From contig CAYVMN010000071.1 in NCBI GenBank assembly GCA_964452575.1, positions 1 through 20,546 on the forward strand: DNA of 20,546 bases, in the 5' to 3' direction. Each line of letters begins with the position of its first letter. Within the stretch, counting starts at the first letter, position 1. The notes under the pieces were generated by a model. It was not told the origin of the DNA. It ran no database searches and saw only the letters and a program-made list of their open reading frames with translations. The DNA comes from CAYVMN01 sp964452575. Lineage in GTDB: Bacteria > Desulfobacterota > DSM-4660 > Desulfatiglandales > Desulfatiglandaceae. Below are positions 6,176 to 14,866 of this stretch, one piece after another. A program made the position numbers and the translations under genes.

Positions 6176-9037
6176 ATGTTTGGAAAATTGGTAAAGGGTA
6201 TTTTCGGGAGCAAGAATGAGAGGGAATTGAAACAGATGGCGCCACTGGTTGATAAGATCAACTTGCTGGAGCCGGATTTTAAGGCCCTCTCAGATGCCCA
6301 ACTTCTCTCAAAGACCGCCGAGTTTAAGGAAAGGATATCAAGAGGGGAGCCTTTGGAGGATCTTCTCCCGGAGGCGTTTGCCGCTGTGAGGGAGGCCTCG
6401 GTGCGGGTGCTGGGCATGAGACACTTTGACGTCCAGTTGATCGGGGGCATAGTTTTGCATCGAGGAAAGATCGCCGAGATGAAGACCGGCGAGGGCAAGA
6501 CGCTGGCCGCAACACTCCCACTCTACTTAAATGCCCTAACAAGTCGAGGGGCACACTTAGTGACTGTCAATGATTATCTCGCCCAAAGAGACGCTGACTG
6601 GATGGGGGGGATCTATAAGGCACTGGGCCTCTCTGTCGGGGTAATCGTACACGGAATGGATGACGTCGAGAGAAAAGAGGCCTATGGCTGCGACATTACA
6701 TACGGAACCAATAACGAGTTCGGGTTCGACTATCTCCGGGACAATATGAAGTTTGAAATCAGCGATTTTGTCCAGAGGGGTTTTTATTATGCCATTGTGG
6801 ACGAGGTGGACAGTATACTCATTGATGAGGCAAGAACCCCTTTGATAATTAGCGGCCCTGTAGAACACAGTGAGAGTAAGATCTATGAGGAGGTAAGACC
6901 CCATGTAATCAATCTACAAAAAAGACAGGGGACGGTCATCCGCTCGCTCTTGAAAGATGTGCGTGCGGAGCTTGAGAAGGGGGTCCTGGAGGATAAGACC
7001 ATTGAGACCTTGCTTCAGATCAAGAGGGGTGATCCCAAGAATCCTGTGTTCTTGGACATTGTTGCCCAGCATCAGGCACTGAAAAAACAAATCGACAGGA
7101 CAGAAAGCCTGCTAAGGGCACAAAAGCTCCTGCCAGAGTTGGATCAGATCCTTTACTGCACCATTGACGAGCGAAGTAATGCCGTGGAACTGACCGAAAA
7201 GGGGATCGAGCTCCTCACAAGTGGCGGCCGGAGCGATTTCACCCTGCCCGATATAGATGAGGAGAGCTATTACATCCGGGAGAATAAGGAGCTATCAGGG
7301 GAGGAGAAGGATCAACAGCTCAGGGACCTTGAAGAACGCTATGTCAGATCGTCAGAGGTCCTCCACTCTACCCAGCAGCTTATCAAGGCCTATTGGCTCT
7401 TTGAGAAGGATGTCCATTACGTTATCAAGGACGGCCAGGTCGTGATTGTTGACGAGTTTACAGGCCGGATGATGCCGGGAAGGAGGTGGAGTGATGGGTT
7501 GCATCAGGCCGTGGAGGCCAAGGAAGGGGTCAGCGTGGCAGGAGAGAACCAGACCTTGGCCACGGTCACTTTCCAGAATTTTTTCAGGACCTACGAGAAG
7601 CTTGCCGGTATGACCGGTACGGCAGATACCGAGGCGGAGGAGTTCAACAATATATATAAACTGGATGTGGTCGTTGTCCCCACAAATGAAAGGATGATCC
7701 GACGGGATTACCCGGACGTCATTTATAAGACGGAAAGGGAAAAGTTTAAGGCGGTACTTGAAGAGATAACGGAATTGTACGAAAGGGGGCAGCCCGTTCT
7801 GGTGGGTACTGTATCTATTGAGAAATCGGAGATGTTGAGCAAGATGCTGAAGAGGGCCGGGATACCTCATTCCGTCTTGAATGCCAAACATCACCAGAAG
7901 GAGGCGGAAATCATCGCCCAGGCTGGCCAGGCGAAGACCGTAACAATCTCCACCAATATGGCTGGAAGGGGGACCGATATTGTCCTTGGTAGGGGGGTGA
8001 CGGATCTGGAAGGCCTTCATGTCCTGGGGACAGAAAGGCATGAGAGCCGCCGCATCGACAACCAGCTCAGGGGTCGATCCGGAAGACAGGGCGACCCAGG
8101 CACTTCCCGTTTTTATCTCTCGCTCGAAGACGATCTCCTGAGGATATTCGGATCTGATAAGATCTCCTCCATCATGGACCGCCTGGGCATGAGAGAAGGA
8201 GAGCCCATCGAGCACAACCTGATCTCCCGCGGCATCGAGAACGCCCAGAAAAAGGTGGAGGGCCATAACTTCGATATAAGGAAGCACCTGCTCGAATATG
8301 ACGATGTAATGAACAGGCATCGGGAGATCATTTATTCCCTTAGAAAAGACATACTGGGAGGTGAAGGGCTTGGTCAGATTGTGGAGAACATGATCGATGA
8401 GAAGGTTGAGGACCTTGTTGATAAATGGATTGATCCCAAAGAATTCCCGGATGACTGGGATATCCAGGGCCTAATAAACGGCGTCTCCAGGCTCTTCGCG
8501 TTCCGGGCCAAGATCACGGCTGAACATATTGGAGAAGAGGCCTTTGATGCCCTGAATCCAGATACCCTCAAGGAGATGATCAAGGGGCAGGTCCATTCTG
8601 CCTATGAGGAAAGGGAGAAACTGCTCGGCAAGGAGGATCTAGAGCATCTTGAGCGCATCATCATACTCCAGATTATAGATAACCAGTGGATAATGCACCT
8701 CCAGAACATGGAGCACATGAAGGAGGGTATCGGGCTTCGCGGCTATGGGCAGCTTGATCCTCTCAAGGAATACCAGAAGGAGGGGTTTGCACTCTTTGAA
8801 GGGCTTATGGACGGGATCAGGGAAGAGACCCTAAGCACGCTTTTCCGCATACAGCTGATGAGACGGGGGCGCCAAGAGCCAACTGAAAAGAAAAAGAGGC
8901 AATTACGCATGAGCCATGGAGATGAGGTTTCAGAGGTTGCAACGGTCAGGAGAAAGGGAAAAAAGATCGGGAGAAATGCCCCCTGCCCGTGCGGGAGCGG
9001 GAAAAAGTACAAGAAGTGCTGCGGGGCGAATAAGTGA
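6176..9037 (+). CDS. secA: Preprotein translocase motor ATPase SecA
   Basis: A 953-residue SecA, the ATP-driven motor that pushes unfolded preproteins through SecYEG. Walker A is GEGKT at 105-109 and the DEAD-like Walker B is DEVDS at 209-213, followed by DEARTPLIISG. The preprotein cross-linking region, the second motor domain (TNMAGRGTDIVLG, QLRGRSGRQGDPG) and the helical scaffold and wing domains follow in order. The C-terminus has a zinc-binding tail, CPCGSGKKYKKCC, with Cys937, 939, 948 and 949, which in well-studied SecA contacts SecB and phospholipid. Compared with E. coli SecA there is an extra charged, probably coiled segment at roughly 240-330; similar insertions are known in several deltaproteobacterial and Bacteroidetes SecAs. 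GGGAAG lies about 8 bases before the ATG. It appears to be monocistronic. Confidence 0.97.
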   Translation: MFGKLVKGIFGSKNERELKQMAPLVDKINLLEPDFKALSDAQLLSKTAEFKERISRGEPLEDLLPEAFAAVREASVRVLGMRHFDVQLIGGIVLHRGKIAEMKTGEGKTLAATLPLYLNALTSRGAHLVTVNDYLAQRDADWMGGIYKALGLSVGVIVHGMDDVERKEAYGCDITYGTNNEFGFDYLRDNMKFEISDFVQRGFYYAIVDEVDSILIDEARTPLIISGPVEHSESKIYEEVRPHVINLQKRQGTVIRSLLKDVRAELEKGVLEDKTIETLLQIKRGDPKNPVFLDIVAQHQALKKQIDRTESLLRAQKLLPELDQILYCTIDERSNAVELTEKGIELLTSGGRSDFTLPDIDEESYYIRENKELSGEEKDQQLRDLEERYVRSSEVLHSTQQLIKAYWLFEKDVHYVIKDGQVVIVDEFTGRMMPGRRWSDGLHQAVEAKEGVSVAGENQTLATVTFQNFFRTYEKLAGMTGTADTEAEEFNNIYKLDVVVVPTNERMIRRDYPDVIYKTEREKFKAVLEEITELYERGQPVLVGTVSIEKSEMLSKMLKRAGIPHSVLNAKHHQKEAEIIAQAGQAKTVTISTNMAGRGTDIVLGRGVTDLEGLHVLGTERHESRRIDNQLRGRSGRQGDPGTSRFYLSLEDDLLRIFGSDKISSIMDRLGMREGEPIEHNLISRGIENAQKKVEGHNFDIRKHLLEYDDVMNRHREIIYSLRKDILGGEGLGQIVENMIDEKVEDLVDKWIDPKEFPDDWDIQGLINGVSRLFAFRAKITAEHIGEEAFDALNPDTLKEMIKGQVHSAYEEREKLLGKEDLEHLERIIILQIIDNQWIMHLQNMEHMKEGIGLRGYGQLDPLKEYQKEGFALFEGLMDGIREETLSTLFRIQLMRRGRQEPTEKKKRQLRMSHGDEVSEVATVRRKGKKIGRNAPCPCGSGKKYKKCCGANK

Positions 9038-9043
9038 GGCCTT

Positions 9044-9105
9044 GGGCGCAGGGCTTTAGGCGTAAGGTGAGGCGGGAGGCGTGAGACGTACGGCGCAGCG
9101 CGTTA
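9044..9105 (+). repeat. Degenerate GGCGYRA heptamer array after secA
   Basis: Units such as ggcgtaa, ggcggga, ggcgtga and gacgtac are recognisable with some length slippage. It is the same unit family as 3917-3954, here just past the secA stop. No terminator hairpin is evident, and the rest of the 231-bp gap to argJ shows nothing I can name. Confidence 0.55.
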
Positions 9106-9268
9106 GAGCCTTAATAGGGTTGAAAGGTTCAGGGTGTGGTGTTTCGTGCTTGAGATTTGGAATTTAAAGACAGGCGCCTCTGAAATCTGCCCACTGGACA
9201 CTATTTCGGTTGCGGCCGTAGGCCTGCTTTAGGGTAAAGGGCTATCTGTAGTCTGGACTGGAAAGGCA

Positions 9269-10459
9269 ATGGATAAGGAAAAATATGTGATACGAGGCTT
9301 TAGGGCCTCAGCTACCTCTGCGGGCCTCAAGAAAGATAGGGGCCTGGACCTGGCATTGATTGTCTCGGATAGGGAGTGCGTAGCGGCCGGCGTGTTCACG
9401 GCCAATAAGGTCAAGGCAGCCCCGGTCATCCTCAGTCATGAGCATCTTGCAGGCCGGAGGGCAAGGGCCGTCATATCTAATGCCGGAAATGCAAATGCCT
9501 GTACCGGAGAGGTCGGCCTAAGGGACGCCCGCCGGACGGCCGAGCTTGTGGCCAAGGAATTGGGAATAGTTCCTGAAGAGGTCCTGGTTGCCTCGACAGG
9601 CGTAATTGGTAAGCCCCTCAATATGGAGGTGATTGAGAAGGCCATTCCCGGTCTGGTAAATGGCCTTTCTCCAGAAGGGATCCCCCTTGCGGCCCGGGCC
9701 ATTATGACCACCGATTCGTTTTCAAAGCTCACTTATTTTGACGGGAAGGTCGGCGGTAGGCCTTACAGGGTATTAGGCATTGCCAAGGGGGCCGGCATGA
9801 TCATGCCCCAGATGGCCACCATGCTGTGCTTTGTACTGAGCGATATCCTGATTGATGCAGACGACCTGAGAGATGCCCTTGTTTCATCCGCAGAAATGAC
9901 ATTCAACCGTATCACTGTTGATGGCGATACAAGCACAAATGACACGGTTCTGGCCCTGGCCAATGGGCTCGCAGGGAACAAGACTCTGTCCCAAAGAGAG
10001 TGGAGGGGTTTCACCAAAGGCCTCGAGACGGTGATGGGGGAACTGGCCCATATGATCGTTCGGGACGGCGAGGGCGCCACAAAGCTCGTCAACATAAGGG
10101 TCAAGGGGGCTGCAAGCGCCTCCGACGCCCTCAGGGCAGCAAGGGCAGTTGCCAATTCAAGCCTGGTCAAGACGGCCTTTTTCGGGCAGGACCCCAACTG
10201 GGGAAGGATCATGGCCGCCCTGGGGAGGGCAGGGATTGAAATGGAGGAGCGGGCCGTAGACATATGGATTGACGGGGTCCAAATCGTTGGAGAAGGGATG
10301 GGGAAGGGGGCGAAGGCCGAAAAGGGGGCGGCCAGGAGAATGGCCCTAAAGGAATTTATGCTTGAGATCGATCTCCACCAGGGCACCTTCGAGGATCGGA
10401 TCATAACCTGCGACCTGACGCAGGACTATATAAGAATCAATGCCGATTACCGCACCTAA
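9269..10459 (+). CDS. argJ: Bifunctional glutamate N-acetyltransferase / amino-acid acetyltransferase ArgJ
   Basis: A 396-residue ArgJ. It moves the acetyl group from N-acetylornithine to glutamate (the cyclic arginine pathway) and in bifunctional forms also makes N-acetylglutamate from acetyl-CoA. The precursor self-cleaves before the nucleophilic threonine in the ATML motif; here KGAGMIMPQMATMLCF places it at Thr184. Other family marks are NAGNANACTG, ASTGVIGKPL, TTDSFSK, NDTVLALANG, QDPNWGRIMAALGRAG and a C-terminal DYIRINADYRT. Length and motif spacing are typical. The ATG has a weak GGAAAGG about 3 bases upstream. Whether it is mono- or bifunctional cannot be judged from sequence. It stands alone, with repeat-bearing gaps on both sides. 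Confidence 0.96.
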   Translation: MDKEKYVIRGFRASATSAGLKKDRGLDLALIVSDRECVAAGVFTANKVKAAPVILSHEHLAGRRARAVISNAGNANACTGEVGLRDARRTAELVAKELGIVPEEVLVASTGVIGKPLNMEVIEKAIPGLVNGLSPEGIPLAARAIMTTDSFSKLTYFDGKVGGRPYRVLGIAKGAGMIMPQMATMLCFVLSDILIDADDLRDALVSSAEMTFNRITVDGDTSTNDTVLALANGLAGNKTLSQREWRGFTKGLETVMGELAHMIVRDGEGATKLVNIRVKGAASASDALRAARAVANSSLVKTAFFGQDPNWGRIMAALGRAGIEMEERAVDIWIDGVQIVGEGMGKGAKAEKGAARRMALKEFMLEIDLHQGTFEDRIITCDLTQDYIRINADYRT

Positions 10460-10466
10460 TTTGATT

Positions 10467-10564
10467 TAGTCGAGCGGTTGAGTGGTCGAGTCGTCAAGAG
10501 GAAAAACCGACGTCCGGTGAAGGGCCCAATCATTTGACTATTCAACGATTCAACAACTCAACTA
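10467..10564. repeat. Inverted pair of period-8 repeats between argJ and manC
   Basis: Left arm 10467-10498 reads as octamers of GTYGAGYG type (gtcgagcg, gttgagtg, gtcgagtc, gtcaagag). Right arm 10533-10564 reads as TCAACNAT-type octamers. Reverse-complementing the right arm gives about 23 matches over 32 positions, with a 34-base spacer. It could fold into a long imperfect stem after argJ, but there is no T-run, so I do not call it a terminator. Confidence 0.6.
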
Positions 10565-10589
10565 TATCGCTGGAGATGCAGGGGAAAAT

Positions 10590-11666
10590 ATGTTCGCAGT
10601 CATTATGTGCGGGGGCTCGGGGACCCGATTCTGGCCGGCAAGCCGGAGGCACAGGCCCAAGCAGTTCCTGAACATAACCGGCAAGGGTCCTATGGTCGTG
10701 GAGACCTGCAACAGGCTCGGGCCCATGATCGGCGACGAAGAGATGATACTCATCCTGGGACAGGAACACTTAGAGTATGCAAGAGGCCTCTTCATTGGGA
10801 GGGGCGTCCATCTCGTGGCTGAGCCTGTTGGAAGGAATACGGCTCCCTGCATTGGCCTCGGCGCCATTTATGCCCAGCATCTGGGGTGTAAAGGGGCCGT
10901 CGCCTTTCTCCCTGCAGATCACTTTATTGCTGACCCTTCCTCCTTCCTGGGGGCCCTCAGGGAAGCAGGGAGGCTTGCAGGGCCTGGAGGGATTGTGACC
11001 CTTGGTATACTGCCCAATAGGCCCGAGACCGGTTATGGGTATATACGCAGGGGGGCCAATCTGGGGAGAGCAGGTGAAGTCAGCGCATATAGTGTCCTGG
11101 AATTTGTGGAGAAGCCGGATCTAAAAACAGCCGGCGGCTACCTTGCGGACGGGGAACATTATTGGAACGGGGGCATCTTTGTCGCTACCCCGAAAACCGT
11201 GCTGGATGAGATACAGAGACATCTTCCGACCCTTTACAAAGGGCTGATACGGATAAGAGATGCAATGGGGACACAGGGGTTTGATGCGGAGTTAACTGAG
11301 GTATATAAAGGGATTGAAGCCATTTCCTTTGACTACGGAATCATGGAAAAGACCACGGCAGATGTGTACGTTGTGCCGTGCGAATGCGGGTGGAGTGACG
11401 TGGGCTCTTGGGCATCGCTTTATGAACTAAGGGCAGGAGGTCATGACAGTAATAAAAACCTGGCTGATGGAGAGACTCTCCTGGTCGAATGTGAGCGTAG
11501 TTTTGTCTCTGCCCAGGGAGGACGTCTGGTGGCCTGTCTCGGACTCGATAACTGTCTGGTGGTGGATACAACCGATACTGTCTTGGTGAGTGATCTAAAT
11601 CGATCACAAGATATCCGGGAGATTGTTGAACGACTGAGACGAGACGGAAAGGAGAGACTTCTGTGA
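10590..11666 (+). CDS. manC: Mannose-1-phosphate guanylyltransferase
   Basis: A 358-residue nucleotidyltransferase making GDP-mannose from mannose-1-phosphate and GTP, feeding surface polysaccharide or glycan synthesis. The N-terminal signature GGSGTRFWPASR (8-19) with a following KQFL binds nucleotide. EPVGRNTAP, FVEKPD, WNGGIF, DYGIMEK and GWSDVGSW follow in the expected order. It stops after the guanylyltransferase and short left-handed helix part and lacks the C-terminal phosphomannose isomerase domain of the long bifunctional type, so mannose-6-phosphate must come from another enzyme. The stop overlaps the start of the mutase gene in GTGA, indicating translational coupling. GCAGGGG is the likely ribosome site. 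Confidence 0.94.
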   Translation: MFAVIMCGGSGTRFWPASRRHRPKQFLNITGKGPMVVETCNRLGPMIGDEEMILILGQEHLEYARGLFIGRGVHLVAEPVGRNTAPCIGLGAIYAQHLGCKGAVAFLPADHFIADPSSFLGALREAGRLAGPGGIVTLGILPNRPETGYGYIRRGANLGRAGEVSAYSVLEFVEKPDLKTAGGYLADGEHYWNGGIFVATPKTVLDEIQRHLPTLYKGLIRIRDAMGTQGFDAELTEVYKGIEAISFDYGIMEKTTADVYVVPCECGWSDVGSWASLYELRAGGHDSNKNLADGETLLVECERSFVSAQGGRLVACLGLDNCLVVDTTDTVLVSDLNRSQDIREIVERLRRDGKERLL

Positions 11667-13009
11667 AGGCCCATATATTTCGAGAATACGACATCCGCGG
11701 GACCTATCCTGATGAACTGAATAGGGAGACAACCCGCCTCCTGGGTCTTGCCCTGGGCACATACTATCAAGGAAAAGGCGCGAGGCGGATTTCCCTGGGC
11801 CGGGACTGCCGGCTGAGTTCTTCGGAGCTCGCGCAGGGGCTGAGAGGGGGGCTCCTGGAATCTGGGATGGAGGTTGTTGATTTGGGCATGATACCTACGC
11901 CTGTCCTCTATTTTTCCCTCCACAATCTGGACGTGGATGGTGGAGTCGAGGTGACCGGAAGCCATAACCCGCCTGAGTTTAATGGCTTTAAGGTCTGCCT
12001 GGGCCATTTATCTGTCTTTGGTCAGGAGATCCAGAAGATAAGAGAGATCGCTGAAGCCGGCGATTTTAGGCGTGGCAAAGGCAAGCTGGAGGAGGCCGAG
12101 GCCCTGAGGGCCTACGTCAGGTATGCACAAGAAAATATTGGATGCGGTCCCGTCAAGAGGAAGGTAGTGGTAGATGGCGGCAATGGGGTTGCCGGCCCGG
12201 TTGGAAGCGAGATCTATAAGACCCTGGGCCTTGACGTGGTTCCCCTTTTCTGTGAACCGGACGGCAGATTCCCGAACCATCATCCAGACCCTACAATTCC
12301 CGAATACCTTGATTCCATGAAAGCAAAGGTAAAGGAGACATCGGCAGACCTTGGAATTGCCTATGACGGTGACGGGGACAGGATCGGGGTTGTTGACCCG
12401 GAGGGAAACATCATATGGGGAGATCAATTGCTGATTATCTTTTCAAGGGATCTGCTGGAGCGCCATCCCGGGGCCAAGATAGTGGGAGAGGTCAAGTGCT
12501 CCCAGGTGCTGTATGACGACATAGGGGAGCGGGGTGGAGTGGGGATCATGTGGAAGGCGGGCCACTCCCTGATCAAGAGCAAGATGAAAGAGGAAGGAGC
12601 GCTCCTGGCCGGAGAGATGAGCGGGCACATCTTTTTTGGCGAGCGGTACTTCGGTTATGATGATGCCATCTATTCAGGTGGACGCCTGCTGGAAATACTT
12701 TCGAGGTCTGACAGGGGCTTGAAGGATCTGTTGGCCGGTATCCCTAAGATGGTCAATACCCCTGAGATCCGAATCGATTGTCCTGATGAGAAGAAGTTTG
12801 AGATTGTGGCCCGGATGACAGAGGAATTCAAGAAGGACTTTAAGGTGATAGATGTGGATGGCGCCAGGGTCATCTTTGACCGTGGATGGGGGCTTATAAG
12901 GGCCTCTAACACACAACCCGTACTGGTGCTGCGTTTTGAGGGGGCAGATGAAAGGCACCTTGAAGAGATTCGGAAGATCTTTATGGATAAGTTAGGAAAG
13001 ATACTGTAG
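11663..13009 (+). CDS. manB: Phosphomannomutase / phosphoglucomutase
   Basis: A 448-residue alpha-D-phosphohexomutase of the ManB/AlgC type, interconverting hexose 6- and 1-phosphates; with the upstream ManC it would convert mannose-6-phosphate to GDP-mannose. Active-site phosphoserine is Ser100 in TGSHNPPEFNGFK. The magnesium loop DGDGDR has Asp235, 237 and 239. The sugar-binding loop is GEMSGH (Glu318), and the phosphate-binding loop near the C-terminus is RASNTQP. All four domains are present. The start is a GTG at 11663 overlapping the manC stop by 4 bases, with AAGGAGAG upstream. Specificity for mannose over glucose is inferred from the neighbour. It could equally be labelled algC. Confidence 0.93.
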   Translation: MKAHIFREYDIRGTYPDELNRETTRLLGLALGTYYQGKGARRISLGRDCRLSSSELAQGLRGGLLESGMEVVDLGMIPTPVLYFSLHNLDVDGGVEVTGSHNPPEFNGFKVCLGHLSVFGQEIQKIREIAEAGDFRRGKGKLEEAEALRAYVRYAQENIGCGPVKRKVVVDGGNGVAGPVGSEIYKTLGLDVVPLFCEPDGRFPNHHPDPTIPEYLDSMKAKVKETSADLGIAYDGDGDRIGVVDPEGNIIWGDQLLIIFSRDLLERHPGAKIVGEVKCSQVLYDDIGERGGVGIMWKAGHSLIKSKMKEEGALLAGEMSGHIFFGERYFGYDDAIYSGGRLLEILSRSDRGLKDLLAGIPKMVNTPEIRIDCPDEKKFEIVARMTEEFKKDFKVIDVDGARVIFDRGWGLIRASNTQPVLVLRFEGADERHLEEIRKIFMDKLGKIL

Positions 13010-13029
13010 TGCCTTCTTCATACCCTTTT

Positions 13030-13707
13030 TTACCTCAACTTCATCCTGGCAAGTAATACCAGTATCTCTTGTTCCTTGGAACGGAATATCCTTTTCTCGG
13101 CCCTGATTTCAAGGATTCCCGACATCTCCCGGAAAAACCCCATACTCGTTTTCCTGACCCCTTCAGCAAGTATTATTTCTCCTCCGGGCCTGAGGCAGGC
13201 CTTGAACAATTCCATGAGGGGACCATAATCCTTTTCACTGTAAAGGATCTCAGATCCAATGATACGATCAAATGTCTCATCCAGCCTCGGGTGGTTCCAG
13301 TCGAGCTTACAGATCTCCAGATTGGACCTCAGGGCAGGGAGATTTATCTCTGCATTGGCCCGGGCGAAATTGAGGGCATCGGGGTTGTATTCTGTCATGG
13401 TCACCTTGTGGCCAAATGACGATGCCACCACCCCTACAAGGCCAAGGCCGCAGCCGATCTCCAGGATTCGTTCTTGAGGATCGACCGTGATCCCGGCAAG
13501 GTAATCGGCAAGGACAAGGGATGCCTCCCAGGGTTTTGACCATAAGGGAAAATCGTGAAAAATATCCTGGGGGTCCACAAATCGATCGAGAGATCTTGGG
13601 ACAAGGAGTGTGAATCTCCTTCCTTTTATCGACAGATCCTTGATATCGGTTTCATATTGACTGTAAAAGGACTCCAATGAAAACATCAGGACACCTTTGA
13701 CCTTCAT
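13030..13707 (-). CDS. Class I SAM-dependent methyltransferase, METTL21/protein-methyltransferase-like
   Basis: A 225-residue seven-beta-strand methyltransferase. The SAM-binding motif I is ILEIGCGLGLVG (81-92), and the acidic end of strand 2 is in MTEYNPDALNFA. Preceding motif I is FPLWSKPWEASLVLADYL, the kind of lead-in seen in lysine protein methyltransferases of the METTL21 group and their bacterial relatives. That suggests a protein substrate, but this is inference. A second possible start is Met8 at 13686, which has AAAGG about 7 bases upstream, whereas the ATG at 13707 has no good ribosome site. The gene converges on manB with a 20-base gap and is divergent from the ABC operon across 213 bases. 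Confidence 0.85.
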   Translation of the reverse strand: MKVKGVLMFSLESFYSQYETDIKDLSIKGRRFTLLVPRSLDRFVDPQDIFHDFPLWSKPWEASLVLADYLAGITVDPQERILEIGCGLGLVGVVASSFGHKVTMTEYNPDALNFARANAEINLPALRSNLEICKLDWNHPRLDETFDRIIGSEILYSEKDYGPLMELFKACLRPGGEIILAEGVRKTSMGFFREMSGILEIRAEKRIFRSKEQEILVLLARMKLR

Positions 13708-13801
13708 CGGTTTAAGAGCGGGAAGGCGTTCAAGGTTACCTTATACCTGGAAAGGGCATTCCTGGCAAGTTTACAGGGTTCCTAGTTGACATGATTTTTT
13801 G

Positions 13802-13830
13802 TTGACACCCATTTTCTTTTTCCATATTTT
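13802..13830 (+). promoter_or_regulatory. Sigma70-like promoter for the ABC/GldG operon
   Basis: TTGACA at 13802-13807, a 17-base spacer, then TATTTT at 13825-13830. A further TTGACA lies 16 bases upstream at 13786-13791. The ATPase gene starts about 90 bases downstream, so a 5' leader of some 80 bases is predicted. A TATAAT at 13890-13895 is nearer the gene but has no matching upstream box. Confidence 0.6.
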
Positions 13831-13920
13831 AAACACCTTTGAAAATGGGGAGATGAAAGCGGCAGGAATCTTCTCCGAAGGCAATGTAATATAATCTCTT
13901 AGGGTGATACGGAGGATTAT

Positions 13921-14865
13921 ATGATCCATGCGAAGGGGTTGACCAAGTATTTCGGGGATTTGTGCGCCGTGGATCAAATAGATCTGGACATCCCGAAAGG
14001 GGAAATCATGGGCCTTCTAGGACCCAATGGGGCAGGAAAGACCACGACCTTGCGGATGCTGACCGGTTTTCTGAGGCCCACCTCCGGAAGTATTATGGTA
14101 AAGGATTACAGCATTGATGAGCAACCCCTTGAGATCAAAAGACTCATAGGCTACCTCCCGGAGTCGGCACCCCTCTACCATGACATGCTGGTCTATGATT
14201 ACCTGGGCTACGTGGCAGATGTCCGAGAATTGGGGAGGGATCAGAAACACTCCCAGATTAGCCATCTGGCTGAGCTATGCGGCACCAAGGAAGTCATGCA
14301 TAGACCCATAGGCGAACTCTCAAAGGGATATAAGCAGAGGGTAGGCCTCGCTCATGCCATGATGAATGACCCCGAGATACTAATTGTGGATGAACCCACC
14401 TCAGGCCTGGATCCCAATCAGATAGTTGAGATCAGAGATATCATAAGGAGGATAGGAAAGGAGAAGACCGTTGTCCTCTCCACCCATATCCTCAGTGAGG
14501 CAGAGGCCACATGTGACCGGGTAGTCATTATCAACCGGGGCAAGATCGTCGCTGACGGGAGCACCGAGACCCTGAGGCAATCTTACAGCGGAGAATATTT
14601 CATACACCTGTCCCTGCAGAACGCTGACTACGATTCGGCAAAGGCGGTTCTGGAATCCGTAGACGGGGTCCTGGCCGTAATTCCCATAGAAATGGACCAA
14701 GACGGGATGGGCACCCTCCACGCAAGGATTACCTCTGGTTCATCTGAGGATATAAGGGGAGAGATATACCGCAGGATCAAAGAGACCGAATGGGTCCTGC
14801 TGGAACTTCACCGAGAGGCCAAGACACTGGAGAACATATTTCGAGAACTCACCAGGGAGAACTGA
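13921..14865 (+). CDS. ABC transporter ATP-binding protein, GldA-like
   Basis: A 314-residue ABC ATPase that would drive the membrane partner encoded next. Walker A is GPNGAGKTT (34-42), the signature is LSKGY (133-137), Walker B is ILIVDEP (153-159) with catalytic Glu158, and the switch His is in LSTHILSEAE. A C-terminal regulatory extension follows the ATPase core, as in ABC-2 drug and GldA-type ATPases. GGAGG lies 5 bases before the ATG. One base separates its stop from the permease start. Together with the next three genes it matches the gldA-gldF-gldG arrangement first linked to gliding in Bacteroidetes, but such sets are common in non-gliding bacteria; the substrate is unknown. Confidence 0.93.
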   Translation: MIHAKGLTKYFGDLCAVDQIDLDIPKGEIMGLLGPNGAGKTTTLRMLTGFLRPTSGSIMVKDYSIDEQPLEIKRLIGYLPESAPLYHDMLVYDYLGYVADVRELGRDQKHSQISHLAELCGTKEVMHRPIGELSKGYKQRVGLAHAMMNDPEILIVDEPTSGLDPNQIVEIRDIIRRIGKEKTVVLSTHILSEAEATCDRVVIINRGKIVADGSTETLRQSYSGEYFIHLSLQNADYDSAKAVLESVDGVLAVIPIEMDQDGMGTLHARITSGSSEDIRGEIYRRIKETEWVLLELHREAKTLENIFRELTREN

Positions 14866-14866
14866 T

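Noticed and set aside
7352..8320. A 322-codon open frame antisense to secA
   Set aside because: It lies wholly inside the conserved SecA coding region, has no ribosome site or recognisable domain, and is a reading-frame shadow.
9763..10404. A 213-codon open frame antisense to argJ
   Set aside because: Its composition is a serine/alanine/proline-rich shadow of argJ codons, with no start signal or family.
10467..10564. Rho-independent terminator for argJ
   Set aside because: The stem is long but imperfect, the spacer is 34 bases and no T-run follows.
13890..13895. TATAAT as a second promoter close to the ABC ATPase gene
   Set aside because: No acceptable -35 box lies 16-18 bases upstream.
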